A stretch of DNA of 21,987 bases from an uncultured Mycoplasmatota bacterium (lineage in GTDB: Bacteria > Bacillota_I > Bacilli_A > RF39 > UBA660): contig CAMLYN010000005.1 of assembly GCA_946491675.1 (NCBI GenBank), positions 1 through 21,987 of the forward strand, read 5' to 3'. Under the pieces are notes generated by a model. That model did not search any database. It saw only the letters and a list, made by a program, of their open reading frames with translations, and was not told the DNA's origin. The translations under genes and the position numbers were made by a program. Below, in pieces: positions 15,598 to 21,937 of this stretch (position 1 is its first letter; every line of letters begins with the position of its first letter).

Positions 15598-15633
15598 TTT
15601 AATTTTATCACTATCACTCCTTTCTTTGATAAC

Positions 15634-15665
15634 AATATTACTAATAATTATGGTAATATTTTTTT
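15634..15665 (+). terminator. Hairpin with T run
   Basis: Arms AATATTAC (15634-15641) and GTAATATT (15653-15660), loop of 11, then five T. No plus-strand gene precedes it except the candidate small RNA. Confidence 0.4.
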
Positions 15666-15704
15666 ATCATTATATATTATATGCTTTTTTCTAAAAAATT
15701 AGTT

Positions 15705-15742
15705 TAGTATACACATTTTTGTGTAAAGTATACTATTTTTTT
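15705..15742. terminator. Hairpin downstream of the small resolvase gene
   Basis: Arms TAGTATAC (15705-15712) and GTATACTA (15728-15735), with inner ACA/TGT pairing. A run of seven T follows on the plus strand. On the minus strand a T run begins six bases after the stem, so it may also end the resolvase transcript. Confidence 0.5.
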
Positions 15743-15751
15743 GTAAAAAAA

Positions 15752-16351
15752 TTAAATTTTAGTATCTTTTAAAAGGTTATAAAATGTATTTGGTTTTAAA
15801 TTTAACATACTCATTGCATCTTTACTTTTTATTTCTTTCTTTTTCCACTGATTAATTACATTATCAAAATTTGCAGGTTTCTCAATTTTTGGTCTTCCAA
15901 ACTTAACTCCTTTATTTAAAGCATTTTCTATTCCTTCTTTTTGTCTTTGTTTAATAAATATTCTCTCTTGCTCAGCAACATAACTTAATATTTGCAATAT
16001 TAAATCACTTATAAATGTTCCTAATAAATCTTTATTATTTCTTGTATCTAATAAAGGCATATCAATAACAACAATATCTGGTTTTGTATTTTGGGTAATA
16101 TCTTTCCATTCTTCAATTATCATATTGTAATTTCTACCTAATCTATCAATGCTCTTAATAACCAATAAGTCATTTTCTCTTAAAATATGCTTTAATACTA
16201 AATAATTATCTCTATTAAAATCTTTACCACTTTGTTTATCAACATAAATATCTCTTTCATCAATACCAAATTCTTTAAAAGCATTTAACTGTCTTTCTTC
16301 ATTTTGCTCTTTACTACTAACCCTAGCATACCCAAAAACTTTATTACTCAT
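15752..16351 (-). CDS. Small serine recombinase (resolvase/invertase family)
   Basis: A 199-residue protein with the plan of Tn3-type resolvases and DNA invertases. The catalytic domain begins FGYARVSSKEQ with nucleophile Ser12 and Arg10. KSIDRLGRNY supplies Arg70 and Arg73, and AEQERIFIKQRQKEGI supplies the conserved Glu/Arg pair at the start of the long helix. A C-terminal helix-turn-helix (about 172-197) follows GVKFGRPKI. Such enzymes resolve cointegrates or dimers, or flip short segments. All key residues are intact. Its SD (AAGGTAGG) overlaps the end of the small upstream gene, so the two form an operon. Repeated ACTTTTTCAAA motifs further upstream might be sites for it. Confidence 0.93.
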   Translation of the reverse strand: MSNKVFGYARVSSKEQNEERQLNAFKEFGIDERDIYVDKQSGKDFNRDNYLVLKHILRENDLLVIKSIDRLGRNYNMIIEEWKDITQNTKPDIVVIDMPLLDTRNNKDLLGTFISDLILQILSYVAEQERIFIKQRQKEGIENALNKGVKFGRPKIEKPANFDNVINQWKKKEIKSKDAMSMLNLKPNTFYNLLKDTKI

Positions 16352-16360
16352 ATAAAAAAC

Positions 16361-16594
16361 CTACCTTGCTAAATAATTACTAAATTCCCTAAAAATTCTA
16401 TCAAATATGCTATCTTCAAATGTTCCTACTAATTCGAGCTTAATATTTTTTTCTCTTAATTCAGCTAAAAAATTAGAACAAGCAATAGTAATAGGGAAAT
16501 CATCTACATTATTTTCTTCTATTGCTGTTATTATAGTATCTACATAACCTTCGCATACCATTGTTACTATATTTCTTAAAATTTCTTCTTTCAT
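16361..16594 (-). CDS. Small hypothetical protein upstream of the resolvase
   Basis: A 77-residue acidic protein that is mainly helical (EEILRNIVTMVCEGYVDTIITAIEE, then FLAELREKNIKLELV and DRIFREFSNYLAR). I recognise no family. AAGGGGG lies upstream at a slightly long spacing. The stop is 9 bases from the resolvase start, so it is co-transcribed and may modulate or be controlled with the resolvase. Confidence 0.65.
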   Translation of the reverse strand: MKEEILRNIVTMVCEGYVDTIITAIEENNVDDFPITIACSNFLAELREKNIKLELVGTFEDSIFDRIFREFSNYLAR

Positions 16595-16633
16595 TCATTA
16601 CACCCCCTTACTATAAAAAAATATTATATTTTC

Positions 16634-16718
16634 ACTTTTTCAAAAAAACAACTCTTTTATTTAAAAATCTCAAAAAACTTTTCAAACATTTAAAAACTTT
16701 AATATATACTTTTTCAAA
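16634..16718. repeat. Three copies of an ACTTTTTCAAA motif
   Basis: ACTTTTTCAAA at 16634-16644 and 16708-16718, and ACTTTTCAAA at 16677-16686, all in the same direction in the 177-bp gap upstream of the resolvase operon. They could be recombinase or regulator sites. The background is very AT-rich, which weakens the case. Confidence 0.35.
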
Positions 16719-16720
16719 TA

Positions 16721-16756
16721 AAAAAAAGACTTAATTTATAATAAAATTAAATCTTT
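16721..16756 (-). terminator. Terminator of the two-gene membrane protein operon
   Basis: A 13-bp stem (16725-16737 with 16744-16756, one mismatch) and a 6-base loop. On the minus strand it is followed by a run of T (16721-16727). Confidence 0.7.
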
Positions 16757-16771
16757 ATAAACCTTTACTTT

Positions 16772-17437
16772 TTAAAACTCTTTTATTTCTTCTTCGATTG
16801 TATCTAATTCATTATCATCATTTAATGTAATGTACATAGTATTCTTATATTTTTTTCCATAAACATCATAATAAAAAATTTCAATAACCAATTTTTTGTA
16901 ATCTTCCGTTTTAATATCATCTACTTCAAAATCATCCATTATTCCATTAAAATTCATATAAGAAGTATTCTTATCTACTAAATGAGTAATTTCACTCCTT
17001 ATTCCATATAAAGCATCAACTATAGAGTTAGAATCTACTTCTAAGCGAATAAATGATTTTTCATAAATTATTTTTTTATCTTTTTCTTTTATAATTTTAA
17101 TAGTTATATTAGTTGCAATTCCTAAACCTATATTACTTATATGATAATCAAATTCTAAACATTTATTTTTACTATTTGAACAAAAATCTATATCATTAAG
17201 TACTAAATATGGTCTGCTTGTTATATGTTTTTGCTCTTTTTCATTTTTTAGACTATTATAAGTTAATAACAATGCAAATGATGTAAAAAACATTCCGCCA
17301 AGTTGAATACACAATTCTAACTTTTTACTATATTCTAATAAATTAGAACAAATAATAAAGATAAATAAAATTACAAATGTAATAACCAAGGCAATTATAA
17401 AAATAAAATTTTTCCAATTTTTTTTATGTTTATACAT
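16772..17437 (-). CDS. Hypothetical protein with two N-terminal transmembrane helices
   Basis: A 221-residue protein. Two hydrophobic helices (about 11-32 and 44-62) are followed by a beta-rich soluble domain with SRPYLVLNDIDF and the HISNIGLGIATNITIKI segment. This R-P-Y ... N-x-G-x-G-x-A pattern recurs in uncharacterised membrane proteins of bacteria and mobile elements. The C terminus is acidic (DTIEEEIKEF). The start lies 9 bases after the stop of the upstream membrane protein, so the two form an operon. No function is apparent. Confidence 0.7.
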   Translation of the reverse strand: MYKHKKNWKNFIFIIALVITFVILFIFIICSNLLEYSKKLELCIQLGGMFFTSFALLLTYNSLKNEKEQKHITSRPYLVLNDIDFCSNSKNKCLEFDYHISNIGLGIATNITIKIIKEKDKKIIYEKSFIRLEVDSNSIVDALYGIRSEITHLVDKNTSYMNFNGIMDDFEVDDIKTEDYKKLVIEIFYYDVYGKKYKNTMYITLNDDNELDTIEEEIKEF

Positions 17438-17446
17438 AAAGCCCTC

Positions 17447-17977
17447 CTAATTAAAAATATCATATATTTGTGCAACTAATAATATTAAACCAAATAATTG
17501 AGTTAATACAACCATAATACTCGAAAATAAATTCATTTTTTTATTTTTTTCTTTATAATTTTTATATAAAGAAAAAAACATTTCTATTAACCCCCTACAC
17601 AGACCATATACAGAAATCAATATAATAAAAAATAAAAAAACTTCATATAATATAAATAAAATTTCAAACCAATTATTTGGATTTATATAAACTTTCAATA
17701 AATAAGAAATTATCAATAAAAATAATCCACTTCCAATATTATTTAATCCTTTAATTTCATAGTTAATATTTAATTTATTTATTTCAGTAAATAATCCTAA
17801 TATTCCAATTACAATAAATACTATTTTTATAATACTTGTAGCATTCCCAAAAAAACTATTATCAAATTGAAGAATTATTCCTATTATTATAAAAGCAATA
17901 ACTAATGCAAAACCATTTATAGAACTATCTATATTTTCATTAAAAACTATATTATTTTTCTTTTTTTTATATTTCAT
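17447..17977 (-). CDS. Hypothetical integral membrane protein
   Basis: A 176-residue protein with a basic N terminus (KYKKKKN) and about five hydrophobic helices (near 22-36, 47-64, 80-96, 104-130 and 150-170). Charged residues cluster between helices 4 and 5 (YKNYKEKNKKMN). I recognise no family. It is first in an operon with the two-helix protein downstream and has a plausible promoter. Confidence 0.65.
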   Translation of the reverse strand: MKYKKKKNNIVFNENIDSSINGFALVIAFIIIGIILQFDNSFFGNATSIIKIVFIVIGILGLFTEINKLNINYEIKGLNNIGSGLFLLIISYLLKVYINPNNWFEILFILYEVFLFFIILISVYGLCRGLIEMFFSLYKNYKEKNKKMNLFSSIMVVLTQLFGLILLVAQIYDIFN

Positions 17978-17994
17978 TTAAAATCACCGAATAT

Positions 17995-18022
17995 ATTATA
18001 CACTATAATTAAATATAATTAA
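17995..18022 (-). promoter_or_regulatory. Promoter of the two-gene membrane protein operon
   Basis: Minus strand -35 TTAATT (18017-18022), 16-bp spacer and -10 TATAAT (17995-18000). Confidence 0.4.
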
Positions 18023-18032
18023 GATTTTCTAA

Positions 18033-18062
18033 TAAAAAAAGCATAAATTTAATTTATATGCT
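18033..18062 (-). terminator. Terminator of the 221-aa membrane protein gene (18083-18748)
   Basis: Imperfect hairpin with arms beginning GCATA and ending TATGC (about 18041-18061). On the minus strand a TTTTTTTATT tract follows. Confidence 0.5.
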
Positions 18063-18082
18063 AAATATTTATTTTTTTAATA

Positions 18083-18748
18083 TTAAATTTTACTTAATAT
18101 ATTTTGAACAATACCTATAAAATCTTCCCATCCAACAACTATAGCCATAATTGTTGATAATATTGTTAATAAAGATATTATTCCACTTGTTATTTTAAAT
18201 AAAATATTTTGTTCTATTTTATTTTTTCCGCTATACGAAATAATACCAATACTATATAAAATATTTATAGGAATACTCAATATATATTTTATACCAATAG
18301 ATAAATCAAAAAATGGATTAAGTAATTTTTTTGGCGTATTTTCTATATATTCATTTAAAATTCCTATTTTTCTCATAAAAATATTTTGACACCAACTAAC
18401 CATTTTAAATTCATTTTGGCTAATATAACTATCATTAACATAATCGAAAATTTTATTCATAGTATTTAGCAAAATTGGAATATTTTTATAATACATATTA
18501 TATTCTGTATATGATATAATCCCTATATCGCCTAAAATATATTGCATTTTATCACTATTTGCCATTAACCAGTTAAATTCTTCAGTTTTATATGATTTAT
18601 TTTTAAACACTTCAGAAAATAAATTATTAAATTTTTTATAATATTCATTTGTAAAATTATAATCATCAACTATTTTTCTTATATCAAAAATTTTTACAAT
18701 TATACCTACAATAATTAAACAAAAAACTAACAAAATCATATACCACAT
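18083..18748 (-). CDS. Hypothetical membrane protein
   Basis: A 221-residue protein with an N-terminal helix (about 3-20), a long polar and aromatic middle (25-140, rich in Asn, Tyr and Lys, probably helical), and two or three hydrophobic segments near the C terminus (about 152-172 and 185-207). I recognise no family or active site. GGTGATAT precedes the ATG, and a TATAAT lies at 18768-18773. It has its own terminator. It is part of the cargo between the resolvase and the macro-domain gene. Confidence 0.65.
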   Translation of the reverse strand: MWYMILLVFCLIIVGIIVKIFDIRKIVDDYNFTNEYYKKFNNLFSEVFKNKSYKTEEFNWLMANSDKMQYILGDIGIISYTEYNMYYKNIPILLNTMNKIFDYVNDSYISQNEFKMVSWCQNIFMRKIGILNEYIENTPKKLLNPFFDLSIGIKYILSIPINILYSIGIISYSGKNKIEQNILFKITSGIISLLTILSTIMAIVVGWEDFIGIVQNILSKI

Positions 18749-18805
18749 ATAATATCACCACAACAATATTATACATTACTTTTATTTTTTTTTAAAATTT
18801 ACCTT

Positions 18806-19315
18806 TTAAATTTTATATAAGTTTTTTATTTCTTCATTAGGCAATACTAATGTAAAATCAATATCATACTTTAATACTAAATAATTTAATAAGTCTACAA
18901 CTTTTTTTGCTATATCATTATGTTTATAACCATGTGCCCCAGTTCCTAAACTAACGCTAATAATATTTTTATACATATTCTTTTTTGCCTCAATTACTAT
19001 TTTATAATAACTAAATAATAAATCATCTATTGCAACATTATTATCTTTATATTCATTATACTTAGGACAATATATATGTAATATATCTATTCCTAAATTA
19101 AACCCTGGTGTAAATCTAATTTCATTTACTTTCATATTTTCTTTATTATAATTATCAATACAATAATTACTTAATAATGCAATTCCAGCATTTCTATATA
19201 TTGCTCCACAAACACCACTACCAGCTGACATATATTTATTAGTACTATTAACAATTAAATCTTTATTATCTAAATAATCTAAAATATTTCCACAAACAAT
19301 ATTTAATTTTGCCAT
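18806..19315 (-). CDS. Macro-domain protein (ADP-ribose-binding or hydrolase family)
   Basis: 169 residues from the ATG at 19313-19315, which has AAGGAGG five bases upstream. An ATG six codons earlier would place that site inside the gene. It is a single macro domain: LNIVCGNILDY, then DLIVNSTNKYMSAGSGVCGAI with the ligand-binding loop, and SLGTGAHGYKHNDIA with the second binding loop. Macro domains bind or remove ADP-ribose from proteins, nucleic acids or metabolites. In a mobile element it could counter an ADP-ribosylating toxin or a host defence signal, but no partner toxin is visible here. Function is inferred from the family. Confidence 0.88.
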   Translation of the reverse strand: MAKLNIVCGNILDYLDNKDLIVNSTNKYMSAGSGVCGAIYRNAGIALLSNYCIDNYNKENMKVNEIRFTPGFNLGIDILHIYCPKYNEYKDNNVAIDDLLFSYYKIVIEAKKNMYKNIISVSLGTGAHGYKHNDIAKKVVDLLNYLVLKYDIDFTLVLPNEEIKNLYKI

Positions 19316-19366
19316 ATTAACCTCCTTAATCATATCAATTACATAGATACAATATATAATTATCTT

Positions 19367-19396
19367 ATTATACCTTCAATTTTTAGCAAATAACAA
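19367..19396 (-). promoter_or_regulatory. Promoter of the macro-domain gene
   Basis: Minus strand -35 TTGTTA (19391-19396), 18-bp spacer and -10 TATAAT (19367-19372). It gives a leader of about 45 nt. Confidence 0.5.
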
Positions 19397-19473
19397 TTCA
19401 TTTAATCAATTTAATATAATTATATAATAAAATACTAAAAATCCTTTAAAATTGCTCTAAATCATCAAATATT

Positions 19474-20040
19474 TTATTCATAAAAATTAAACTGCTTTTC
19501 AATGCATATAAAATTATTTTTATCTTTCTTATTTCTATCACTTATAATGCTTTCATATTTATTTGAACTATCTAAATTTCTTTTAATAACATTAACAAAT
19601 AAATTCCATTCTTTGTCAGTAGGCAACTCTTCACTAAAAACAAACATAAAATCAAAATTTTCTCCGTGGCTTAATAATCTCGACTTTATACTTTTTTCAT
19701 TACTATTACCAATCATAAAACCATATTTTAAACCATTATATAATTCTTTATGTGCCTTTGCTTTATTGCTATAAGTAATAACATCATGGGTAGAGTAGGT
19801 ATTATATTTACTTTCAATTATTACCTTTGGTACTAAATTTTTCCCACGCTTTTCCTTTATTACTAAATCAACTTCATATTTCCTATATTTAATTTTTTCT
19901 TCTTCATTTTTATAGTCTTCTATATATACCGAATAAGGTACTTTATCAAAACAACTTATTTCATATTTATTATTATCTAATTCATCTTTTAATTTATCAC
20001 ATATTTTCATAGTCCATTTATCTTCTAATCTATCTCTCAT
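19474..20040 (-). CDS. PD-(D/E)XK-like nuclease-fold protein
   Basis: A 188-residue protein with a candidate PD-(D/E)XK core. YEVDLVIKEK gives Asp58, and PKVIIESKYN gives Glu76-x-Lys78, on two neighbouring beta strands as in restriction-type nucleases. A helix follows (THDVITYSNKAKAHKELY), then a further strand (YGFMIGNS) and DFMFVFSEELP. The layout resembles small restriction-endonuclease-like proteins, but no methyltransferase or specificity subunit is nearby. AAGGAGT precedes the ATG. It could be a nuclease of a defence or conflict system. The fold call is from motif spacing only. Confidence 0.65.
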   Translation of the reverse strand: MRDRLEDKWTMKICDKLKDELDNNKYEISCFDKVPYSVYIEDYKNEEEKIKYRKYEVDLVIKEKRGKNLVPKVIIESKYNTYSTHDVITYSNKAKAHKELYNGLKYGFMIGNSNEKSIKSRLLSHGENFDFMFVFSEELPTDKEWNLFVNVIKRNLDSSNKYESIISDRNKKDKNNFICIEKQFNFYE

Positions 20041-20065
20041 ATCTAAAACTCCTTAACTTATATAA

Positions 20066-20074
20066 ATTATATCA
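20066..20074 (-). promoter_or_regulatory. Extended -10 promoter of the nuclease-like gene
   Basis: Minus strand TGATATAAT, an extended -10; the -35 is poor. The predicted leader is only about 20 nt. Confidence 0.45.
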
Positions 20075-20101
20075 TAAAATATATAATATTAAACATACAA
20101 T

Positions 20102-20125
20102 TATAACTAATATTACTATAACTAA
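20102..20125. repeat. Direct repeat TATAACTAA upstream of the XRE gene
   Basis: Two 9-bp copies (20102-20110 and 20117-20125), 15 bp apart, in the divergent gap between the nuclease-like and XRE genes. Possible operator half-sites. Confidence 0.35.
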
Positions 20126-20126
20126 A

Positions 20127-20154
20127 TCCTAATAATGAGACAATTATATTAGGA
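20127..20154 (+). promoter_or_regulatory. Inverted repeat covering the XRE ribosome site
   Basis: TCCTAATA (20127-20134) pairs with TATTAGGA (20147-20154), and the second arm contains the AGGA of the AGGAGG ribosome site. It may be an operator for the repressor or an RNA hairpin that hides its own ribosome site. Confidence 0.45.
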
Positions 20155-20163
20155 GGCAATATT

Positions 20164-20496
20164 ATGAAAAATAACTTAAAAGAAATTAGAGTTTCAAAGA
20201 ATTTATTACAAACAAAAGTAGCAATAGATCTAAATACAACCCAAGAAACTATATCTTCTTATGAAACTGGTAGAGTATTCCCAAGTGCCGATATGCTTAT
20301 TAACCTCGCTAATTATTATAATACATCTATCGATTATTTATTATGCCGAACTAAATATAATATGCCAATAGACGATATTAAACCTAATAACATTAGTGAA
20401 AATGACTTTTTATTATTAAATAAAATAAATAAATTATCTAATATAAATAGAGCAAAAGCAGAAGCATATATAGATGGCTTAAATGATAGTAAGTAG
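20164..20496 (+). CDS. XRE-family repressor-like regulator
   Basis: A 110-residue protein with an N-terminal Cro/C1-type helix-turn-helix (about 4-60). It has LKEIRVSKNLLQTKVAIDL, TTQETISSYETGRVFPSADMLINLA and NTSIDYLLCRT, the standard XRE pattern. A short helical C-terminal part (75-108) may dimerise. AGGAGG precedes the ATG. It is the only plus-strand gene of the element and faces the replication gene, while the nuclease-like gene is divergent. This fits a master repressor of element functions. The inverted repeat over its ribosome site suggests self-regulation. Confidence 0.92.
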   Translation: MKNNLKEIRVSKNLLQTKVAIDLNTTQETISSYETGRVFPSADMLINLANYYNTSIDYLLCRTKYNMPIDDIKPNNISENDFLLLNKINKLSNINRAKAEAYIDGLNDSK

Positions 20497-20640
20497 AAAA
20501 TATATATACACATCTAATTATTAACCATCAATAACTTTACTATTTATAACAAAAGTAACATAAATATGTATATATACTTTTCTAATTATTTATACTCATT
20601 TTTATACTTATAAAATCTAATTTATCTTTTAACTTTATAC

Positions 20641-20684
20641 TTATTTTTATATAAATTATATATATATAATTATATATATTATAT
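20641..20684. other. Pure A/T stretch downstream of the replication gene
   Basis: About 36 bases of alternating A and T (20649-20684) between the XRE terminator and the replication gene end. It could be an easily melted origin region, but such tracts also occur by chance in this AT-rich DNA. Confidence 0.25.
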
Positions 20685-20707
20685 GATAGATAATTCTATC
20701 TTTTTTT
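20685..20707 (+). terminator. Terminator of the XRE gene
   Basis: Stem GATAGA (20685-20690) and TCTATC (20695-20700), loop TAAT, then seven T. It lies 188 bases beyond the XRE stop codon, just before the convergent replication gene. Confidence 0.65.
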
Positions 20708-20721
20708 ATTGTTATTTCCTT

Positions 20722-21504
20722 TTAAAATGGCGTTTCATCAAATATTCTTTGATGACTAACATTCTGTACATTATTATCTTTTTTTAAATTACATATTTCT
20801 AATTTTTCGTAATTTTCTGCAATTTTTCTTAATTGAACACATTTCATAAATGCCTTTTTATCTTTTTCATTTTTTTCTTTAGTAATATTCCAATAAAAAT
20901 CTTTTATTTTATAATAATTATTATCTATTTCATCTTTCCTATTTATATATTTTCTATAATACTTATTTGATGAATGCATTTTCAAATTAGCATAATATAA
21001 ATCTTTTAAACTATAACCCCTTGGAATTAAACCTTTACAATTATAATTACAAAATAAGATTTCTTTACTTTGATTTATATAATATTCTACTATGTTAATA
21101 TTACAACTCTTTTTATATACTTTTTTATTATTACAATTTATACAATCCTTTCTTTTCCCGCCAAACCAATTTTTATCTAAATACTCTTTTATTTTATTCC
21201 AAAAAGCATAACTTGGCTTAGAGACTAATAAAACATGTATATGCCAATCAACATTTATCTCTATATCATAATTTTCTCTTTTTTTCTTTGGTCTTCCAAT
21301 TTTGCCATTATGTTCAAAATATAAATATGAACTACTACCCTTAATATTACTTATACATATTAATGCCTGTGCAGCCCAATTATACTTATTACAACTATAT
21401 CTAATAAATTCCTTTAATCTTTTACCATATCTATATGCTTCTTCTTTACTTTTAAATTTTTTATTAATATCAAAAGATATCATTCCTAATTTACTTTTAG
21501 ACAT
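20722..21504 (-). CDS. HUH-type replication initiator (rolling-circle Rep-like)
   Basis: A 260-residue protein. The metal-binding HUH motif is seen in VDWHIHVLLVS (His88 and His90), and a candidate catalytic tyrosine in VEYYINQSKE (Tyr141 or Tyr142 with Lys147). This order and spacing fit rolling-circle Rep proteins of small Gram-positive plasmids and some phages, which nick one strand and stay attached through the tyrosine. A cysteine-rich insert (CINCNNKK, about 121-128, and CNYNC, 152-156) may bind zinc. No helicase domain is present. It is expressed with the small gene just upstream. It suggests that the element can replicate as a circle after excision. Confidence 0.75.
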   Translation of the reverse strand: MSKSKLGMISFDINKKFKSKEEAYRYGKRLKEFIRYSCNKYNWAAQALICISNIKGSSSYLYFEHNGKIGRPKKKRENYDIEINVDWHIHVLLVSKPSYAFWNKIKEYLDKNWFGGKRKDCINCNNKKVYKKSCNINIVEYYINQSKEILFCNYNCKGLIPRGYSLKDLYYANLKMHSSNKYYRKYINRKDEIDNNYYKIKDFYWNITKEKNEKDKKAFMKCVQLRKIAENYEKLEICNLKKDNNVQNVSHQRIFDETPF

Positions 21505-21542
21505 AATATTTTACCGAATACATTACTAATGCATATTCCTTT

Positions 21543-21830
21543 CTAACGATTTTTTAATTTAGATATTATATTTTCCAACTTTCTAATATTTATTGGAATG
21601 CGTCTATCATAAAGGAATAAATTATCGTTATCAAAATATAACAATAGTATTTTATATTTATTTATATCTAAAATGATTTTATGAGGAACAATAAAACTTA
21701 TATTAGTATTATCTATTGATATTATCCTTCCTTGCTTAATATTAAATTTAATACTTTTAAAACTACATAATACTTTAATTTTACTCTCTAATTCTTCGCT
21801 TTTTGTTAATTTTTCAACTATATATTTCAT
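21543..21830 (-). CDS. Hypothetical protein upstream of the replication gene
   Basis: A 95-residue protein, probably of beta strands and a C-terminal helix (IRKLENIISKLKNR). I recognise no family. AGAGGT lies just before the ATG. It is 38 bases upstream of the Rep-like gene on the same strand, so it may be a replication or control partner. It is the first gene inside the proposed right end of the element. Confidence 0.6.
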   Translation of the reverse strand: MKYIVEKLTKSEELESKIKVLCSFKSIKFNIKQGRIISIDNTNISFIVPHKIILDINKYKILLLYFDNDNLFLYDRRIPINIRKLENIISKLKNR

Positions 21831-21852
21831 TTTTTTACCTCTTTTCTAAGGT

Positions 21853-21888
21853 AAAATAAAAACCATAGAAACCCTTTATTTCTATGGT
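21853..21888 (-). terminator. Terminator downstream of tRNA-Trp
   Basis: A 10-bp stem, ACCATAGAAA (21862-21871) with TTTCTATGGT (21879-21888). On the minus strand it is followed by TTTTTATTTT. A second small hairpin (CTCCAAA/TTTGGAG, about 21904-21921) lies between it and the tRNA. Confidence 0.7.
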
Positions 21889-21927
21889 CAAAATATATAT
21901 TTACTCCAAATAATTTTGGAGCTATTA

Positions 21928-21937
21928 ACATCTGGCA
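21928..21937. repeat. 10-bp direct repeat, copy 2, at the tRNA-Trp 3' end
   Basis: ACATCTGGCA; bases 21933-21937 are the discriminator-side TGCCA end of tRNA-Trp. It is identical to 12967-12976. The two copies would enclose about 9 kb that contains all the recombinase and replication genes. Confidence 0.3.

Larger units (their letters stand above)
15413..15751. other. 339-bp structured intergenic region between two recombinase genes
   Basis: There is no gene here, but there are many ordered repeats: a perfect 13-bp inverted repeat AGGTTTTTCTAAT (15439-15451 and 15500-15512); an 11-bp inverted repeat TATAAAGTATG (15522-15532) and its complement (15551-15561) around an 18-bp non-palindromic core; and three hairpins followed by T runs on the plus strand (15568-15597, 15634-15665, 15705-15742). 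A -10-like TATAAT lies at 15483-15488. On the minus strand AAAGGAG precedes a 9-codon ORF (GTG at 15610-15612, MIKLNKKTH). It may hold a plus-strand small RNA, a regulatory leader, or recombination sites. Confidence 0.5.

Noticed and set aside
15413..15751. CRISPR array in the repeat-rich gap
   Set aside because: The repeats are inverted pairs of different sequence, not regularly spaced direct repeats with unique spacers, and no cas genes are present.
19502..19774. Plus-strand open frame inside the nuclease-like gene
   Set aside because: Antisense shadow of a gene with a good start and ribosome site.
21302..21529. Plus-strand open frame inside the Rep-like gene
   Set aside because: Antisense to the Rep N terminus; no support of its own.
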